64,000 bases of DNA. Source: JAKALD01 sp963817785 (GTDB lineage Bacteria; Pseudomonadota; Gammaproteobacteria; Burkholderiales; SG8-39). The stretch spans positions 868,001 through 932,000 of the forward strand of contig CAWFPL010000002.1 of assembly GCA_963817785.1 (NCBI GenBank), written 5' to 3'. Each line of letters starts with the position of its first letter. Position 1 is the stretch's first letter. Below are positions 51,037 through 60,783 of the stretch, piece by piece. The translations under genes and the position numbers were made by a program. The notes beneath the pieces were generated by a model, which made no database searches, had not been told where the DNA came from, and worked only from the letters and a program-made list of their open reading frames with translations.

Positions 51037-52311
51037 ATGAGCGACGACAAGAAGGGCAGCAATTCCGCGGCGTCCGTCGCGGGGCGCAGAAAGGTATTGA
51101 AGGCAGGGGCGACGGTCGCAAGCGCGCTGGCCCTCGGGTTCCCGGCGATCGTGCGCGGCCAGTCCGACAAGATCAAGATCGGCCATCTGACGCCGCTCAC
51201 CGGCTTTCTCGGCGCGCTCGGCCAGTACGCGGTGCTCGGCATCCGCATGGCCGAGGAGGAAATCAACAGGGCCGGCGGCATCCTGGGCCGGCAGATCGAC
51301 CTCATCTCCGAGGATTCGGTCAACCCCACGACCGCCGCGACCAAGGCGCAGCGCATGTACGAGCAGGACCGCGTCGCGCTGCTGCTGGGCGAGATCAACT
51401 CGGCCTCCGCGAAGACCATCATGCAGGTGGCGGCGCGCGAGCGGCGCCTGTACGTGGACACCGGCGCGCGCTCGGACGTGCTGCGCGGCAAGGACTGCAA
51501 CCGCTACACGTTCCATGTCGACATCCCGGTGACGGTCATGGTGAACGCCGAGGGCCAGGGACTGCTGCGCGACGGGCTGGTCAAGGGCAAGAAGGTCTAC
51601 TACCTGACTTCGGACTACCTGTTCGGCCACGACCTGGCGAAGGCGGCCAAGAAATTCATGAACAGCCACGGCGCCACCAGCGTCGGCGACGAGCTGTGCG
51701 CCACCGACGTGACCGACTTCAGCCCGTACCTGCTCAAGATCCGCCAGGCGAAGCCCGATCTGGTCGCCACCAACCTCGGCGGCAACCAGGTCACCAACTT
51801 CGTCAAGCAGTACGCCGAGTTCGGCCTGCCGTACGCGATCGCGGGCTTCAACCTGAACACGGCGGACGCCTGGGCGGCCGGCGAAGGCAACCTGAGCGGC
51901 ATCTGGCCGACGGTGTGGTACGACCAGATCGACACCCCGGGAACGAAGGCGTTCACCGCCGCGTTCCGCGCCAAGTACGGCAAGCCTCCCGAGAACCACG
52001 CCTGGGTCGAATACGTCACGCTCAAGATCCTGGCGCAGGCGGCGAACGAGATCAGATCGGTGGACAACGAGAAGCTGATCGCCTTCTTCGAGAAGGAGCC
52101 GAAGTTCGACCTGCTCAAGCCGCGCAAGGGCTACTTCCGGTCCTGGGACCACCAGATGATGCAGGAGGCCTACACGTTCACGGTGAAGCCCAAGGGCGCG
52201 CCCGAGAAGGACCAGTGGGACATCTTCGATTACAGCCCGCCCATCCCGGGGCCGGACCAGCCGCTGGAGCTGCTCGCGCCGACGAAAGCGGAAAGCGAGT
52301 GCAAGATGTAA
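51037..52311 (+). CDS. Liv/Urt-type ABC substrate-binding protein with Tat-like signal
   Basis: A 424-residue periplasmic binding protein. The leader GRRKVLKAGATVASALALGF with AIVRGQ looks like a twin-arginine signal. The mature part has KIKIGHLTPLTGFLGALGQY, GIRMAEEEINRAGGILGRQI, VNPTTAATKAQRMYEQDRVA and YYLTSDYLFGHDLAKAAKKF, resembling the amide/urea and aromatic-acid-binding Liv proteins. The ATG is preceded by CAGGAGGAGGCAGCA. The 130 bases before it contain GATACTGT-like promoter sequence. It leads the Liv-type importer operon. Confidence 0.92.
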   Translation: MSDDKKGSNSAASVAGRRKVLKAGATVASALALGFPAIVRGQSDKIKIGHLTPLTGFLGALGQYAVLGIRMAEEEINRAGGILGRQIDLISEDSVNPTTAATKAQRMYEQDRVALLLGEINSASAKTIMQVAARERRLYVDTGARSDVLRGKDCNRYTFHVDIPVTVMVNAEGQGLLRDGLVKGKKVYYLTSDYLFGHDLAKAAKKFMNSHGATSVGDELCATDVTDFSPYLLKIRQAKPDLVATNLGGNQVTNFVKQYAEFGLPYAIAGFNLNTADAWAAGEGNLSGIWPTVWYDQIDTPGTKAFTAAFRAKYGKPPENHAWVEYVTLKILAQAANEIRSVDNEKLIAFFEKEPKFDLLKPRKGYFRSWDHQMMQEAYTFTVKPKGAPEKDQWDIFDYSPPIPGPDQPLELLAPTKAESECKM

Positions 52312-52366
52312 TCGGGCGCCGGGAGCGGGCGCTGCCGCGGGGCCTGCTGCCGGCGATCGATTGAGC

Positions 52367-53242
52367 ATGCAGTCCCTGTTCCTGCTGGAACAGGTGGTGA
52401 ATGGCCTCGTGCTCGGAGGCTATTACCTCCTGATCGCGCTGGGCCTGTCGCTGATCTTCAGCGTGGGCGGGGTGGTGAACCTCGCCCACGGCGCGTTCTA
52501 CGCGCTCGGCGCCTACGCCTCGCTCGAGATCGCGAAATACCTTGGCTTCGGCCCCGCGGTGGCGCTCTCGCCGGTCGCGGTGGGGCTGCTCGGCATCCTG
52601 TTCGAGCGCTTCCTGCTGCGCCGCTTCTACACCGCCGATCCGATCCTCGGCCTGCTGGTGACCTTCGGCCTGGCGATGATCGTCGAGCAGGCGATCCGCA
52701 TCGTGTGGGGCGCCGCGCCGCTGCCGGCGTCGATGCCGGACGCGCTGAAGGGCAGCGTCGTGCTGGGTCCGTTCCTGTTCTCCCGCTACCGCCTGCTGCT
52801 GCTCGCGATCGTGGCGGCGGTGCTCGCCGGCGTCTGGCTGCTGCTCAACAAGACCTCGTTCGGCCGCGTCGTGCGCGCCGGCATCCAGCGCCCCGACATG
52901 GTCGCGGCGCTCGGCATCCGGCTGCAGCCCTACATGACCGCGATCGTGGCGCTCGGCGTGGGCATGGCGGCGCTCGCCGGCGCCCTGTTCGCCCCGATCG
53001 CGCTGGTGCAGCCGGCGATGGGGGCGGAGATCATCACCGTCGCGTTTGTGGTGGTGGTGATCGGCGGCCTGGGCAGCTTCTGGGGCGTGGTGCTCGCGGC
53101 GCTGCTGGTCGGCGTGGTGCGCGGAATTACGATCAACTTCGTGCCGGCGGCGGGCGAGGCCTCGATCTACGTGCTGATGTTCCTGGTGCTGCTGTTCCGA
53201 CCGCGAGGGCTGCTCGGCGAGCGCATCGAGAAGTTCGAATGA
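52367..53242 (+). CDS. livH: Liv-type ABC importer permease LivH
   Basis: A 291-residue permease with about eight membrane helices. FLLEQVVNGLVLGGYYLLIA and LGLSLIFSVGGVVNLAHGAF are the usual LivH opening, with AALGIRLQPYMTAIVALGVG and IGGLGSFWGVVLAALLVGVV later. A TTG two codons upstream is an alternative start, but the ATG is preferred. Its stop overlaps the ATG of the fusion gene (ATGA). Confidence 0.92.
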   Translation: MQSLFLLEQVVNGLVLGGYYLLIALGLSLIFSVGGVVNLAHGAFYALGAYASLEIAKYLGFGPAVALSPVAVGLLGILFERFLLRRFYTADPILGLLVTFGLAMIVEQAIRIVWGAAPLPASMPDALKGSVVLGPFLFSRYRLLLLAIVAAVLAGVWLLLNKTSFGRVVRAGIQRPDMVAALGIRLQPYMTAIVALGVGMAALAGALFAPIALVQPAMGAEIITVAFVVVVIGGLGSFWGVVLAALLVGVVRGITINFVPAAGEASIYVLMFLVLLFRPRGLLGERIEKFE

Positions 53243-55776
53243 CGCCCGCGCGGCGCAGCGCGAAGTACCGGGCGCTGTGGGTCGGCGCACTCGCGCTCCT
53301 CGTCCTGCCCGCGCTGATGCCGCTCCTGGGGCTGACGATCAACACCGCCATCGTCGCGGTCATCCTGGCGATCGCCGCGTTGGGCCTGAACCTGCTCGTC
53401 GGCTACACGGGGCTCACTTCTTTCGGCCACGCCGCGTGGTTCGGCATCGGCGCCTACGCGGCCGCGATCGCGCAGAAGGACTGGCTCCGCGGCCAAATGT
53501 TCCTGCCGATCATGGTTGCGCTCGCTTTCGTCGCGGTGCTGTCCACGGCGGTCGGCCTGCTGATCCTGCGCCGCAGGGGCGTGTATTTCTCGCTGCTCAC
53601 GCTGGCGCTCAGCGCGCTCGCGTACGCGATCGCGTTCCGCTGGACCGCCCTGACGGGAGGCGAGGACGGGCTGGGCGGCCTGGTGCGCGGCCGCATCGGG
53701 CCGATCTCGCTCGACAACGCGTTCGTCTACTACGCGCTGGTGTCGGCGATCGGCCTGGGTGTGCTGTACGGCCTGCTGCGCGTGGTGCGCTCGCCGTTCG
53801 GCCACGCGCTGGTCGCGATCCGCGAGAACCAGCTGCGCGCCACCTTCCAGGGCTACGCCGTCGACCGCTACAAGCTGGGAGCGTTCGTGCTCTCGGCCAC
53901 GGTGACCGGCCTGGCCGGCGCGCTGCTCGGGTTCCAGAACTATCTCGTGTCGGCGGACGGCGTGACGGTCGCGTTCTCGGGCGAGCTGCTGGCGATGGTG
54001 GTGATCGGCGGCATGCGCAACATCCTGGGGCCCGCCCTGGGCGCGGTGTTCTTCGTCCTGTTCCGCGAGCTGTTCTCCATGTGGACCGACAACTGGCTGC
54101 TCTGGTTCGGGCTGGTGTTCGTCGGCTTCGTGCTGTATTCGCCCGGCGGCCTGGTGGGCATCTGGGCCAAGCTCAAGCGCCGCTGGCGCCCGCCGCCGGA
54201 GGAAGCGGCGGCCATGAGCAATCGCCGCATCCACGAAGGGCTGCCGCTGCCCGAGTTCCTGCGGCCCGCAGCGCGCGCGGGCACGGTGCTCCAGGTGGAC
54301 GCGGTGCACAAGCACTTCGGCGGCATCCACGCGGTCGCCGACGTCGGCCTCGCCATCGACGCCGGCGAGGTGCACGCGCTGATCGGCCCCAACGGGGCGG
54401 GCAAGACGACGCTGTTCAATCTGGTGTCGGGGATGTTTGCGCCCGACGCGGGCAGCGTGCGCCTCGACGGCAGGGACATCCATGGCCTGGCGCCGTACCG
54501 CATCTGCCAGCAGGGCCTCGCACGCTCGTTCCAGATCACCAACCTGTTCAAGGGGCTGTCGATCTACGAGAACCTGCGCCTGTCGCTGCAGGCGCGGCAC
54601 CCCGCCCGCTTCAACTTCTGGCGCGACATCGACCGCTACCCGGAGATCCACGCGCAGACCGAGGAGCTGGTGCGCTTTCTCGGCCTGGAGGGGATCGAGG
54701 CGATCGAGGGCAGCGAGCTTTCCTACGGCGGCCAGCGGCTGGTCGACCTGGGGATCGCGCTCGGATCCAGGCCCAGGGTGCTGCTGCTCGACGAGCCGCT
54801 CGCGGGGCTGGCCGCGGCCGAGCGCGAGCGCGTGTCGAACCTCGTCAAGTCCGTGGCGAGCAGCATCCCGGTGCTGATCGTCGAGCACGACATCGACCGC
54901 GTGCTCGGGTTCTCGCAGCGCGTCACGGTGATGAACCAGGGCGCAGTCCTGATGGCCGGCACGCCGGAGGAGGTGCGCGCCGATCGCCGCGTGCAGGAGG
55001 TCTACACCGGGACCGGAACGCCGCCGGTCACCGGGCGCGCGGCGGCCGGGGTGCGCAACTCCACGCCGCTGCTGCAGTGCTCCGGGATCAACGCGTTCTA
55101 CGGCAAGAGCCACATCCTGATGGAGGCCGCGCTCGACGTGCGCGAGGGCGAGATCGTGGCCTTGCTCGGCCGCAACGGCGCCGGCAAGTCGACCTTCCTC
55201 AAGACGCTCGCCGGGCTGCTGCGGCCGGCCTCCGGCAGGATCGAGTTCGACGGGCGCGACATCGCCGCGCTGCCGGCGCCGGACATCGCCCGCGCGGGCA
55301 TCGGCTACGTGCCGCAGGGCCGCGGCCTGTTCGCCGGCATGACGGTGGCCGAGAACCTGGCGCTGGGGCGGCTCGCCCGCGCCACCGACGGCAGCCGGGG
55401 CGTGGCGTGGAGCGAGCAGCAGATCTTCGAGCATTTCCCGCGCCTGAAAGAGCGCATGCACGTCGCGGCCGACTACCTGTCGGGCGGCGAGCAGCAGATG
55501 GCGGCGGTGGCGCGCGCGCTTTCGGGCAATGTCAGGCTGCTGCTGCTGGACGAGCCGTTCGAGGGCCTGGCGCCGGCGGTGGTGCAGGAACTGTTCAGCG
55601 TGTTCGACCGGCTGCGCCGGCACGTTTCCATCGTGATCGTGGAACACAACCTGGATCTGGTGCTGGCGCTCGCCGATCGCGTGTTCGCGCTCGAGCGCGG
55701 CGCGGTGTTCCACCAAGGTCCCGCCGAGCGGCTGCTGACCGACCTGGACTATCGCAAGCAGATTCTCTGGCTATGA
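53239..55776 (+). CDS. LivM-LivG-LivF triple fusion of a branched-chain-type ABC importer
   Basis: One uninterrupted 845-residue frame carries three parts. Residues 1-325 are a LivM permease (ALGLNLLVGYTGLTSFGHAA, VVRSPFGHALVAIRENQLRA). About 340-595 is a LivG ATPase (Walker A GPNGAGKTT near 383, signature LSYGGQRLVDLGIAL, Walker B LLLDEPLAGL). About 610-845 is a LivF ATPase (Walker A GRNGAGKST near 643, signature LSGGEQQMAAVARAL, Walker B LLLDEPFEGLAP). Normally these are three genes. An internal ATG at residue 326 could allow a separate product. It ends 6 bases inside the convergent flavoprotein gene. Confidence 0.92.
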   Translation: MTPARRSAKYRALWVGALALLVLPALMPLLGLTINTAIVAVILAIAALGLNLLVGYTGLTSFGHAAWFGIGAYAAAIAQKDWLRGQMFLPIMVALAFVAVLSTAVGLLILRRRGVYFSLLTLALSALAYAIAFRWTALTGGEDGLGGLVRGRIGPISLDNAFVYYALVSAIGLGVLYGLLRVVRSPFGHALVAIRENQLRATFQGYAVDRYKLGAFVLSATVTGLAGALLGFQNYLVSADGVTVAFSGELLAMVVIGGMRNILGPALGAVFFVLFRELFSMWTDNWLLWFGLVFVGFVLYSPGGLVGIWAKLKRRWRPPPEEAAAMSNRRIHEGLPLPEFLRPAARAGTVLQVDAVHKHFGGIHAVADVGLAIDAGEVHALIGPNGAGKTTLFNLVSGMFAPDAGSVRLDGRDIHGLAPYRICQQGLARSFQITNLFKGLSIYENLRLSLQARHPARFNFWRDIDRYPEIHAQTEELVRFLGLEGIEAIEGSELSYGGQRLVDLGIALGSRPRVLLLDEPLAGLAAAERERVSNLVKSVASSIPVLIVEHDIDRVLGFSQRVTVMNQGAVLMAGTPEEVRADRRVQEVYTGTGTPPVTGRAAAGVRNSTPLLQCSGINAFYGKSHILMEAALDVREGEIVALLGRNGAGKSTFLKTLAGLLRPASGRIEFDGRDIAALPAPDIARAGIGYVPQGRGLFAGMTVAENLALGRLARATDGSRGVAWSEQQIFEHFPRLKERMHVAADYLSGGEQQMAAVARALSGNVRLLLLDEPFEGLAPAVVQELFSVFDRLRRHVSIVIVEHNLDLVLALADRVFALERGAVFHQGPAERLLTDLDYRKQILWL

Positions 55777-57486
55777 CGCGTCCCGCGGGGCGCGCGCCAG
55801 CGCCCGCCCGGCGAGGTAGCCGAACACCAGCGCGGGACCGAGCGTGATGCCCGGACCCGGATAGGCGCCGTCCATGACCGAATTCATGTCGTTGCCGCAG
55901 GCGTAGAGATGCGGCACCGGGCGCCCTGCGCCGTCGAGCACGCGCGCGCTTGCGTCGGTCACCAGCCCCGCCACCGTGCCGAGATCGCTCGGGTACAGGC
56001 GGATCGCGAAATAGGGCGCGGCCTCGATGGGGCGCATGCAGGGGTTGGGCTTGTTGCGCGCATCGCCGAGGTAGCGCTGATAAGGATTGCCGCCGATCCC
56101 GAATTGCGAGTCCACGCCGCGGCGCGCGTCCGCGTTGTAGGTTGCGACCGTGCGCTCGAGCCCCGCGGGATCGATCTCGAGGTACGCCGCCAGCTCGGCG
56201 AGCGTCGGGGCGCGCACCAAATAGCCGCTCGAGAGGTACGCCGCGAGCGCGAGCGTGAACGGCCGCACCGCGCCGAGGCCGTATTGCCACAGGCTCCTGC
56301 GATCGCACAGCAGGAACGCGGGGATCGCCGCCCGCGTGCGGTTGGCGCGCAACATCGCCAGCACGAACTCGTGGTACGACACCGCCTCGCTGGTGAAGCG
56401 CGCGCCCGCGCGCGTGACCGCGATGATCCCGGGCTTGCCGCGGTCGGCGACGGTGTGCGGGAACACGCATTCGCTGCCGTCGGCGCGGCGGAAATGCGAC
56501 ATCGGCGCCCAGAATGCGTTGTGGGTGTTGTGCTCGCCGACCTGCCCGCCCGCGGCCAGGCCCATGCGGATGCCGTCGCCGGTGCTCTCGGGACAGACGG
56601 GCGAGTGCGGCGAGACCTCCGGCGGCAGGAGCAGCGCGCGCAGCTCGGGGTCGTGCGAGAAGCCGCCGGTGGCGAGCACCACGCCGGCGCGCGCGCCGAG
56701 CGTCGCGCGCTGCCCGCCGGACTCGATCTCCACGCCCGCGGCGCGACCCCCGCGCATCACGACGCGGATGACCGGCGCGCCGAGGCGCAGCGACACGCCG
56801 AGATCGAGCGCCGACTTGAGCAGTCTCCCCACGAGCGCGTTGCCGAGCACCAGGTGCGTGCCGCGCGGCGCGGACATGCGCTGCCAGGCGTATTCACCCA
56901 TCAGGCGCAGCACGCGGGCCGCCGAGCGGGGCGAGCGCAGCGCGTTGCGCAAGTGCGGCAGGTCCGGTCGCGCGACCATCATGCCGTCGAACAACATGAA
57001 CTCGCGCAGCGGCCAGCGCATCAGCGCGAACTCGCGCCCCAGCGTGCGCGCGTCGAAGTCGACCGGCTCGAGCACGCGGCCGCCGAGCGTAGCGCCCGGC
57101 AGATCCGGGTAGTAGTCCGGGTAGCTCAGCACCGGGCGCAGGCGCAGCAGCGTGCGCGCTTCCAGATACGCGAGCGCTTCCGTCCCGCGCGCGAGGAAGG
57201 CCTCGCGCGCGGACGGGTCGCGCATCGGCGGCGCGCACTGATCGAGGTAGCGGCGCGCGTTGGCGACGCTGTCGTCGATGCCCGCCGCGGCCATCTTCGG
57301 GTTCGCGGGAATCCACACCATGCCGCCGGAAATGGCCGTCGTGCCGCCGACCAGCGCCGACTTCTCGAGGAGCAGCGTCTTCAGCCCTTCGGCCGCCGCG
57401 ACGCAGGCCGCGGCGAGCCCGCCCGCGCCCGCCCCGACGACGATGGCGTCGTAACCTTCCTCGTCCGGGGCGCTGCGCTGAATCAT
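55771..57486 (-). CDS. FAD-dependent oxidoreductase (3-ketosteroid dehydrogenase/fumarate reductase-like)
   Basis: A 571-residue flavoprotein. The FAD site is YDAIVVGAGAGGLAAACVAA (12-31), then LVGGTTAISGGMVWIPANPK and VVLATGGFSHDPELRALLLP. The C-terminal FAD contact reads YACGNDMNSVMDGAYPGPGI with TLGPALVFGYLAGR. This is the pattern of KstD-like dehydrogenases, which introduce ring double bonds, but the substrate is unknown. It ends the acyl-CoA operon and lies 21 bases after the quinone oxidoreductase gene. Confidence 0.85.
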   Translation of the reverse strand: MIQRSAPDEEGYDAIVVGAGAGGLAAACVAAAEGLKTLLLEKSALVGGTTAISGGMVWIPANPKMAAAGIDDSVANARRYLDQCAPPMRDPSAREAFLARGTEALAYLEARTLLRLRPVLSYPDYYPDLPGATLGGRVLEPVDFDARTLGREFALMRWPLREFMLFDGMMVARPDLPHLRNALRSPRSAARVLRLMGEYAWQRMSAPRGTHLVLGNALVGRLLKSALDLGVSLRLGAPVIRVVMRGGRAAGVEIESGGQRATLGARAGVVLATGGFSHDPELRALLLPPEVSPHSPVCPESTGDGIRMGLAAGGQVGEHNTHNAFWAPMSHFRRADGSECVFPHTVADRGKPGIIAVTRAGARFTSEAVSYHEFVLAMLRANRTRAAIPAFLLCDRRSLWQYGLGAVRPFTLALAAYLSSGYLVRAPTLAELAAYLEIDPAGLERTVATYNADARRGVDSQFGIGGNPYQRYLGDARNKPNPCMRPIEAAPYFAIRLYPSDLGTVAGLVTDASARVLDGAGRPVPHLYACGNDMNSVMDGAYPGPGITLGPALVFGYLAGRALARAPRDAS

Positions 57487-57507
57487 GGGGTGGCGCGGCC
57501 GCGCGCC

Positions 57508-58497
57508 TCAGTGCGGCACGAGGACCATCTTCCCCTGCACCCGGCGCTCGGCGAAGCGTTCCAGCGCATCGGCGAAGCACTCGAGCGGATAGGTCGCGCT
57601 CACGTGCGGCTTGAGCTTGCCTGCCCGGTACAGGGCGTAGAGCTCGTCCTGAACGCGCCGCACCCAGTCCGGGTCGCGCTCGCGGTAGTCGCTCCACTGC
57701 AGGCCGACGACCGCGATGTTCTTGAGCAGCAGGTAGTTCGCCTTTACCTCGGGCAGGCGCATCGAGGCGAAGCCCACCACCACCAGGCGCCCGCGCCAGG
57801 CGAGCGCGCGCAGCGCGCCGTCGAACACCTCGCCGCCGACGTTCTCCAGCACGACGTCGACGCCGCGCTTGCCCACCGCCGCGTACACCTGCTCGCGCAG
57901 GCTGTTGCGCAGGTCGGGCGCCGACAGGTCGATGACGTGGTCGGCGCCGTGGCGCCGGCACAGCTCGCCTTTCCCGGCACTGGTGACCCCGGCGATCACG
58001 GTGGCGCCGAGCGCCTTGGCGATCTCGACGCCGGCGAGCCCGACGCCGCCCGATGCGCCGGTGACCAGCACCGCCTCGCCCTTGCGGTAGGCGCCGCGCT
58101 CGAGCAGCGCGAAGTGCGAAGTCTGGTAGGCGAGCCCGAGCGCCGCGCCTTCCTCGAAGCTCATCGCCTCCGGCATGCGGTAGCAGGTCGCCTCGGGCGA
58201 GAGCAACCGCTCGCAATAGGTGCCGTACTCGCGTTGCGCCATGACGCGGTCGCCCGGCCTGAAGCGGGTGACGCCGGCGCCGACGGCGCTGACCACGCCC
58301 GCGGCTTCCTTGCCGGGGCTGAACGGCCGCGGCGGCAGGAGCTGGTACTTGCCCTCGATCACCAGGAGGTCGGGGTAGTTGACGCCGATGGCATGCACGT
58401 CGATGACCAGCTCGCCCGGGCCCGGCACCGGGTCGGGCACAGTCTCCACGCGCGCCGAGCGGAACGGGCCGTGCTCGCGGACGACGACCGCGCGCAT
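57508..58497 (-). CDS. NADPH:quinone oxidoreductase-like MDR enzyme
   Basis: A 329-residue zinc-free MDR enzyme. MRAVVVREHGPFRSARVETV opens it; HAIGVNYPDLLVIEGKYQLL and PFSPGKEAAGVVSAVGAGVT are typical, and the nucleotide loop is VTGASGGVGLAGVEIAKALG. It starts 4 bases after the CoA transferase, so it belongs to the acyl-CoA operon, where it could reduce an enoyl or enone intermediate. Confidence 0.9.
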   Translation of the reverse strand: MRAVVVREHGPFRSARVETVPDPVPGPGELVIDVHAIGVNYPDLLVIEGKYQLLPPRPFSPGKEAAGVVSAVGAGVTRFRPGDRVMAQREYGTYCERLLSPEATCYRMPEAMSFEEGAALGLAYQTSHFALLERGAYRKGEAVLVTGASGGVGLAGVEIAKALGATVIAGVTSAGKGELCRRHGADHVIDLSAPDLRNSLREQVYAAVGKRGVDVVLENVGGEVFDGALRALAWRGRLVVVGFASMRLPEVKANYLLLKNIAVVGLQWSDYRERDPDWVRRVQDELYALYRAGKLKPHVSATYPLECFADALERFAERRVQGKMVLVPH

Positions 58498-58501
58498 CGG
58501 C

Positions 58502-59617
58502 TCAGCGTCCTTCGAGCAGCGTGTTGTCGGCCCCGAGGCGCGGGTAGCCCACGGGTCGCGGCTCGCGGAAAGCGTCGGCGACCGGCACCGGCACCGCGGT
58601 GAGCGGACCGGCGTCGGTCTGCACTTGGTGGGCGAACAGGCCGCGCGCGCGGAAATGCGGATCGCGCATCGCCTCCTCCATCGTGCTGACGATGCAGCAG
58701 CACAGATCCTTGCCGGCGAAGCGCGCGCGCCAGTCCTCGGCGCTGCGCGCGGCGACGCGCTGCGCGACCGCGCGCCGGGTCGCCTGCGGATCGCGGCTGT
58801 CGTCGGCGAGCTCCGCCGGCAGCTCGATCGCCGCGCAGAAGTTGTCCCAGAAACGCTGCTCGAGCGGCGCCGCGGCGACGAAGCGCCCGTCGGCGGTGCG
58901 ATAGACCTGGTAGCGCGGGCTGCCGCCGGTGACCAGCGCGTCCGCCGCGCCGGGCCAGCGGCCCGTGAGCTGGCCGTTGCCGAGCGCCCAGTAGAGGAAC
59001 GTGAACAGGTTGTCGCTCATCGAAACGTCGAGCTTGCAGCCCGCGCCGTCGGCGTCGCGCCGGCGCAGGGCGAGCAGGATGTTGATCACCGCCGGATAGG
59101 CGCCGCCGGCGATGTCGGCGATGAGCGCGGGCGGCACTACCGGCGCGCCGTCGCTTCCGGCCGCGAGCGAGAGCATGCCCGACTCGGCGACGTAGTTGAG
59201 GTCGTGCGCGGCCACCTGCGCGCGCGGGCCGCTCTGGCCGTAGCCGGTGATGGCGCAGTAGATCAGCCGCGGATTGAGCGCCTTGACGGTTTCGTAGCCC
59301 AGGCCCAGGCGGTCCATGACGCCCGGGCGGAACTGCTCGACCAGCACGTCCGCCGCGCGCAGCAGCGGCTCGAGGCGCGCACGCGCGGAGGGGTCCTTGA
59401 GGTCGAGCGCGATCGAGCGCTTGCCGCGGTTGAGCAGCGCGAAGTTGACGCCGTCGGGACCGACCCGCGGCGCGTAGCTGCGCATCTCGTCGCCGCGGCC
59501 CGGGCGTTCGATCTTGATCACCTCGGCGCCGGCTTCCGCGAGCAGCAGCGTGCACAGCGGCCCGGGCAGCAGCGTGCTGAAGTCGAGCACCTTGACGCCT
59601 GCGAGCGGGCGGCTCAT
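58502..59617 (-). CDS. CaiB/BaiF-type (family III) CoA transferase
   Basis: A 371-residue family III CoA transferase. GVKVLDFSTLLPGPLCTLLL, LAEAGAEVIKIERPGRGDEM and LNRGKRSIALDLKDPSARAR are hallmark stretches, and the catalytic Asp lies in AHDLNYVAESGML. It moves CoA between acids, probably loading the pathway substrate. It overlaps the acyl-CoA dehydrogenase stop by 4 bases (ATGA). Confidence 0.9.
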   Translation of the reverse strand: MSRPLAGVKVLDFSTLLPGPLCTLLLAEAGAEVIKIERPGRGDEMRSYAPRVGPDGVNFALLNRGKRSIALDLKDPSARARLEPLLRAADVLVEQFRPGVMDRLGLGYETVKALNPRLIYCAITGYGQSGPRAQVAAHDLNYVAESGMLSLAAGSDGAPVVPPALIADIAGGAYPAVINILLALRRRDADGAGCKLDVSMSDNLFTFLYWALGNGQLTGRWPGAADALVTGGSPRYQVYRTADGRFVAAAPLEQRFWDNFCAAIELPAELADDSRDPQATRRAVAQRVAARSAEDWRARFAGKDLCCCIVSTMEEAMRDPHFRARGLFAHQVQTDAGPLTAVPVPVADAFREPRPVGYPRLGADNTLLEGR

Positions 59618-60783
59618 CGCCTGGCGACGAAGCTGCGGCCGATGAGCTGGCGGTGCACCTGGTTGGTGCCCTCCCAGATCTGGGTGATCTTGGCGTCGCG
59701 CATCAGGCGCTCGACGCGGTAGTCCTTGCAGTAGCCGTAGCCGCCGTGCAGCTGCACCGCGTCGGTGGCGATGCGCATGGCGAGGTCGGAGGCGCGCAGC
59801 TTGAGGATCGAGGCCTCGATGCCGAAGTCCTGCGCGCCGCCGTCCACCAGGCGCGCCACGTGCCACAGCCAGGCCTCGCACTGCGCGAGCTCGGCCGCCA
59901 GGTCGGCGAGCAGGAACTGGATGCCCTGGAACTCGACGATCCGGCGGCCCGACTGGCGGCGCTCGTTGATGTAGGCGACCGCGTCGCCGAAGGCCGCGCG
60001 CGCGATGCCGAGCGCGTGCGCCGCCACGCTCGGGCGCGAGCGGTTGAGCGAGGCGAGCAGGATCTTCAGGCCGTCGCCCGGGGCGCCGAGCAGGTTGGCG
60101 CGCGGCACGCGGCAGTCCTCGAAGGCGAGCGCCGCGGTGCTCGAGGCGCGAAGGCCCATCTTGTCCTCGGTGCGCAGCACCGACAGGCCGGGGGTGCCCT
60201 TTTCCAGCACCAGCGCCGAGATCGCCTTCCTGTCGTCGTCGATCGCGCTCCACTTGCCGAACAGCAGGATCAGGTCGGCGACGTCGCCGCTGGTGATGAA
60301 GGTCTTGCCGCCGTTCACCACGATGTGCTCGCCATCGGGGGTGAAGCGGGTCTTCATGCCGGTGGCGTCCGAGCCCGCGCCGGGCTCGGTGATGGCGAGC
60401 GACACCAGGCCGCCGGCGGCCACGCGCGGCAGCAGGCGGTGCTTCTGCTCCTCGCTGCCGAACTCGACCAGCGGCTTCGCGCCGTGGAAGCTGGTCGCCC
60501 AGATGATCCCGGTCGCGGCGCAGGCCTGGCTGATTTCGCGCACGCACATCAGGTAGGCGGCGTAGGACATCGGCGCGCCGCCGTAGGCCTCGGGGACGAA
60601 CATGGCGTTCAGCCCGAGCTCGTTGATCGCGCGCACGTTGTCCCAGGGGAACTGCGCGCTGCGGTCGCAGGCGGCGGCGCGCGGCGCGATGACCTCGCGC
60701 GCAACCGTGCGCACGCTCTCCACCAGCAGGCGCTCCTCCTCGCCGAGCGCGACGCCCGCGTCGATGCGCTCGAAGACCTGCAT
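59614..60783 (-). CDS. Acyl-CoA dehydrogenase
   Basis: A 389-residue ACAD. LNAMFVPEAYGGAPMSYAAY, SLAITEPGAGSDATGMKTRF, FITSGDVADLILLFGKW and the C-terminal QLHGGYGYCKDYRVERLMRD with DAKITQIWEGTNQVHRQLIG are all typical. The position that carries the catalytic Glu in the short/medium-chain type, WEGTN, is kept. FAD-dependent desaturation of an acyl-CoA is expected, with electrons to ETF. It overlaps the SDR stop (TGATG). Confidence 0.93.
   Translation of the reverse strand: MQVFERIDAGVALGEEERLLVESVRTVAREVIAPRAAACDRSAQFPWDNVRAINELGLNAMFVPEAYGGAPMSYAAYLMCVREISQACAATGIIWATSFHGAKPLVEFGSEEQKHRLLPRVAAGGLVSLAITEPGAGSDATGMKTRFTPDGEHIVVNGGKTFITSGDVADLILLFGKWSAIDDDRKAISALVLEKGTPGLSVLRTEDKMGLRASSTAALAFEDCRVPRANLLGAPGDGLKILLASLNRSRPSVAAHALGIARAAFGDAVAYINERRQSGRRIVEFQGIQFLLADLAAELAQCEAWLWHVARLVDGGAQDFGIEASILKLRASDLAMRIATDAVQLHGGYGYCKDYRVERLMRDAKITQIWEGTNQVHRQLIGRSFVARR

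Noticed and set aside
53167..55716. 849-residue minus-strand open frame
   Set aside because: It is the mirror of the LivMGF fusion and has no recognisable domain.
55909..58602. 897-residue + strand open frame
   Set aside because: It is antisense to the flavoprotein and quinone oxidoreductase genes, whose frames have complete motifs; the composition is that of a shadow frame.
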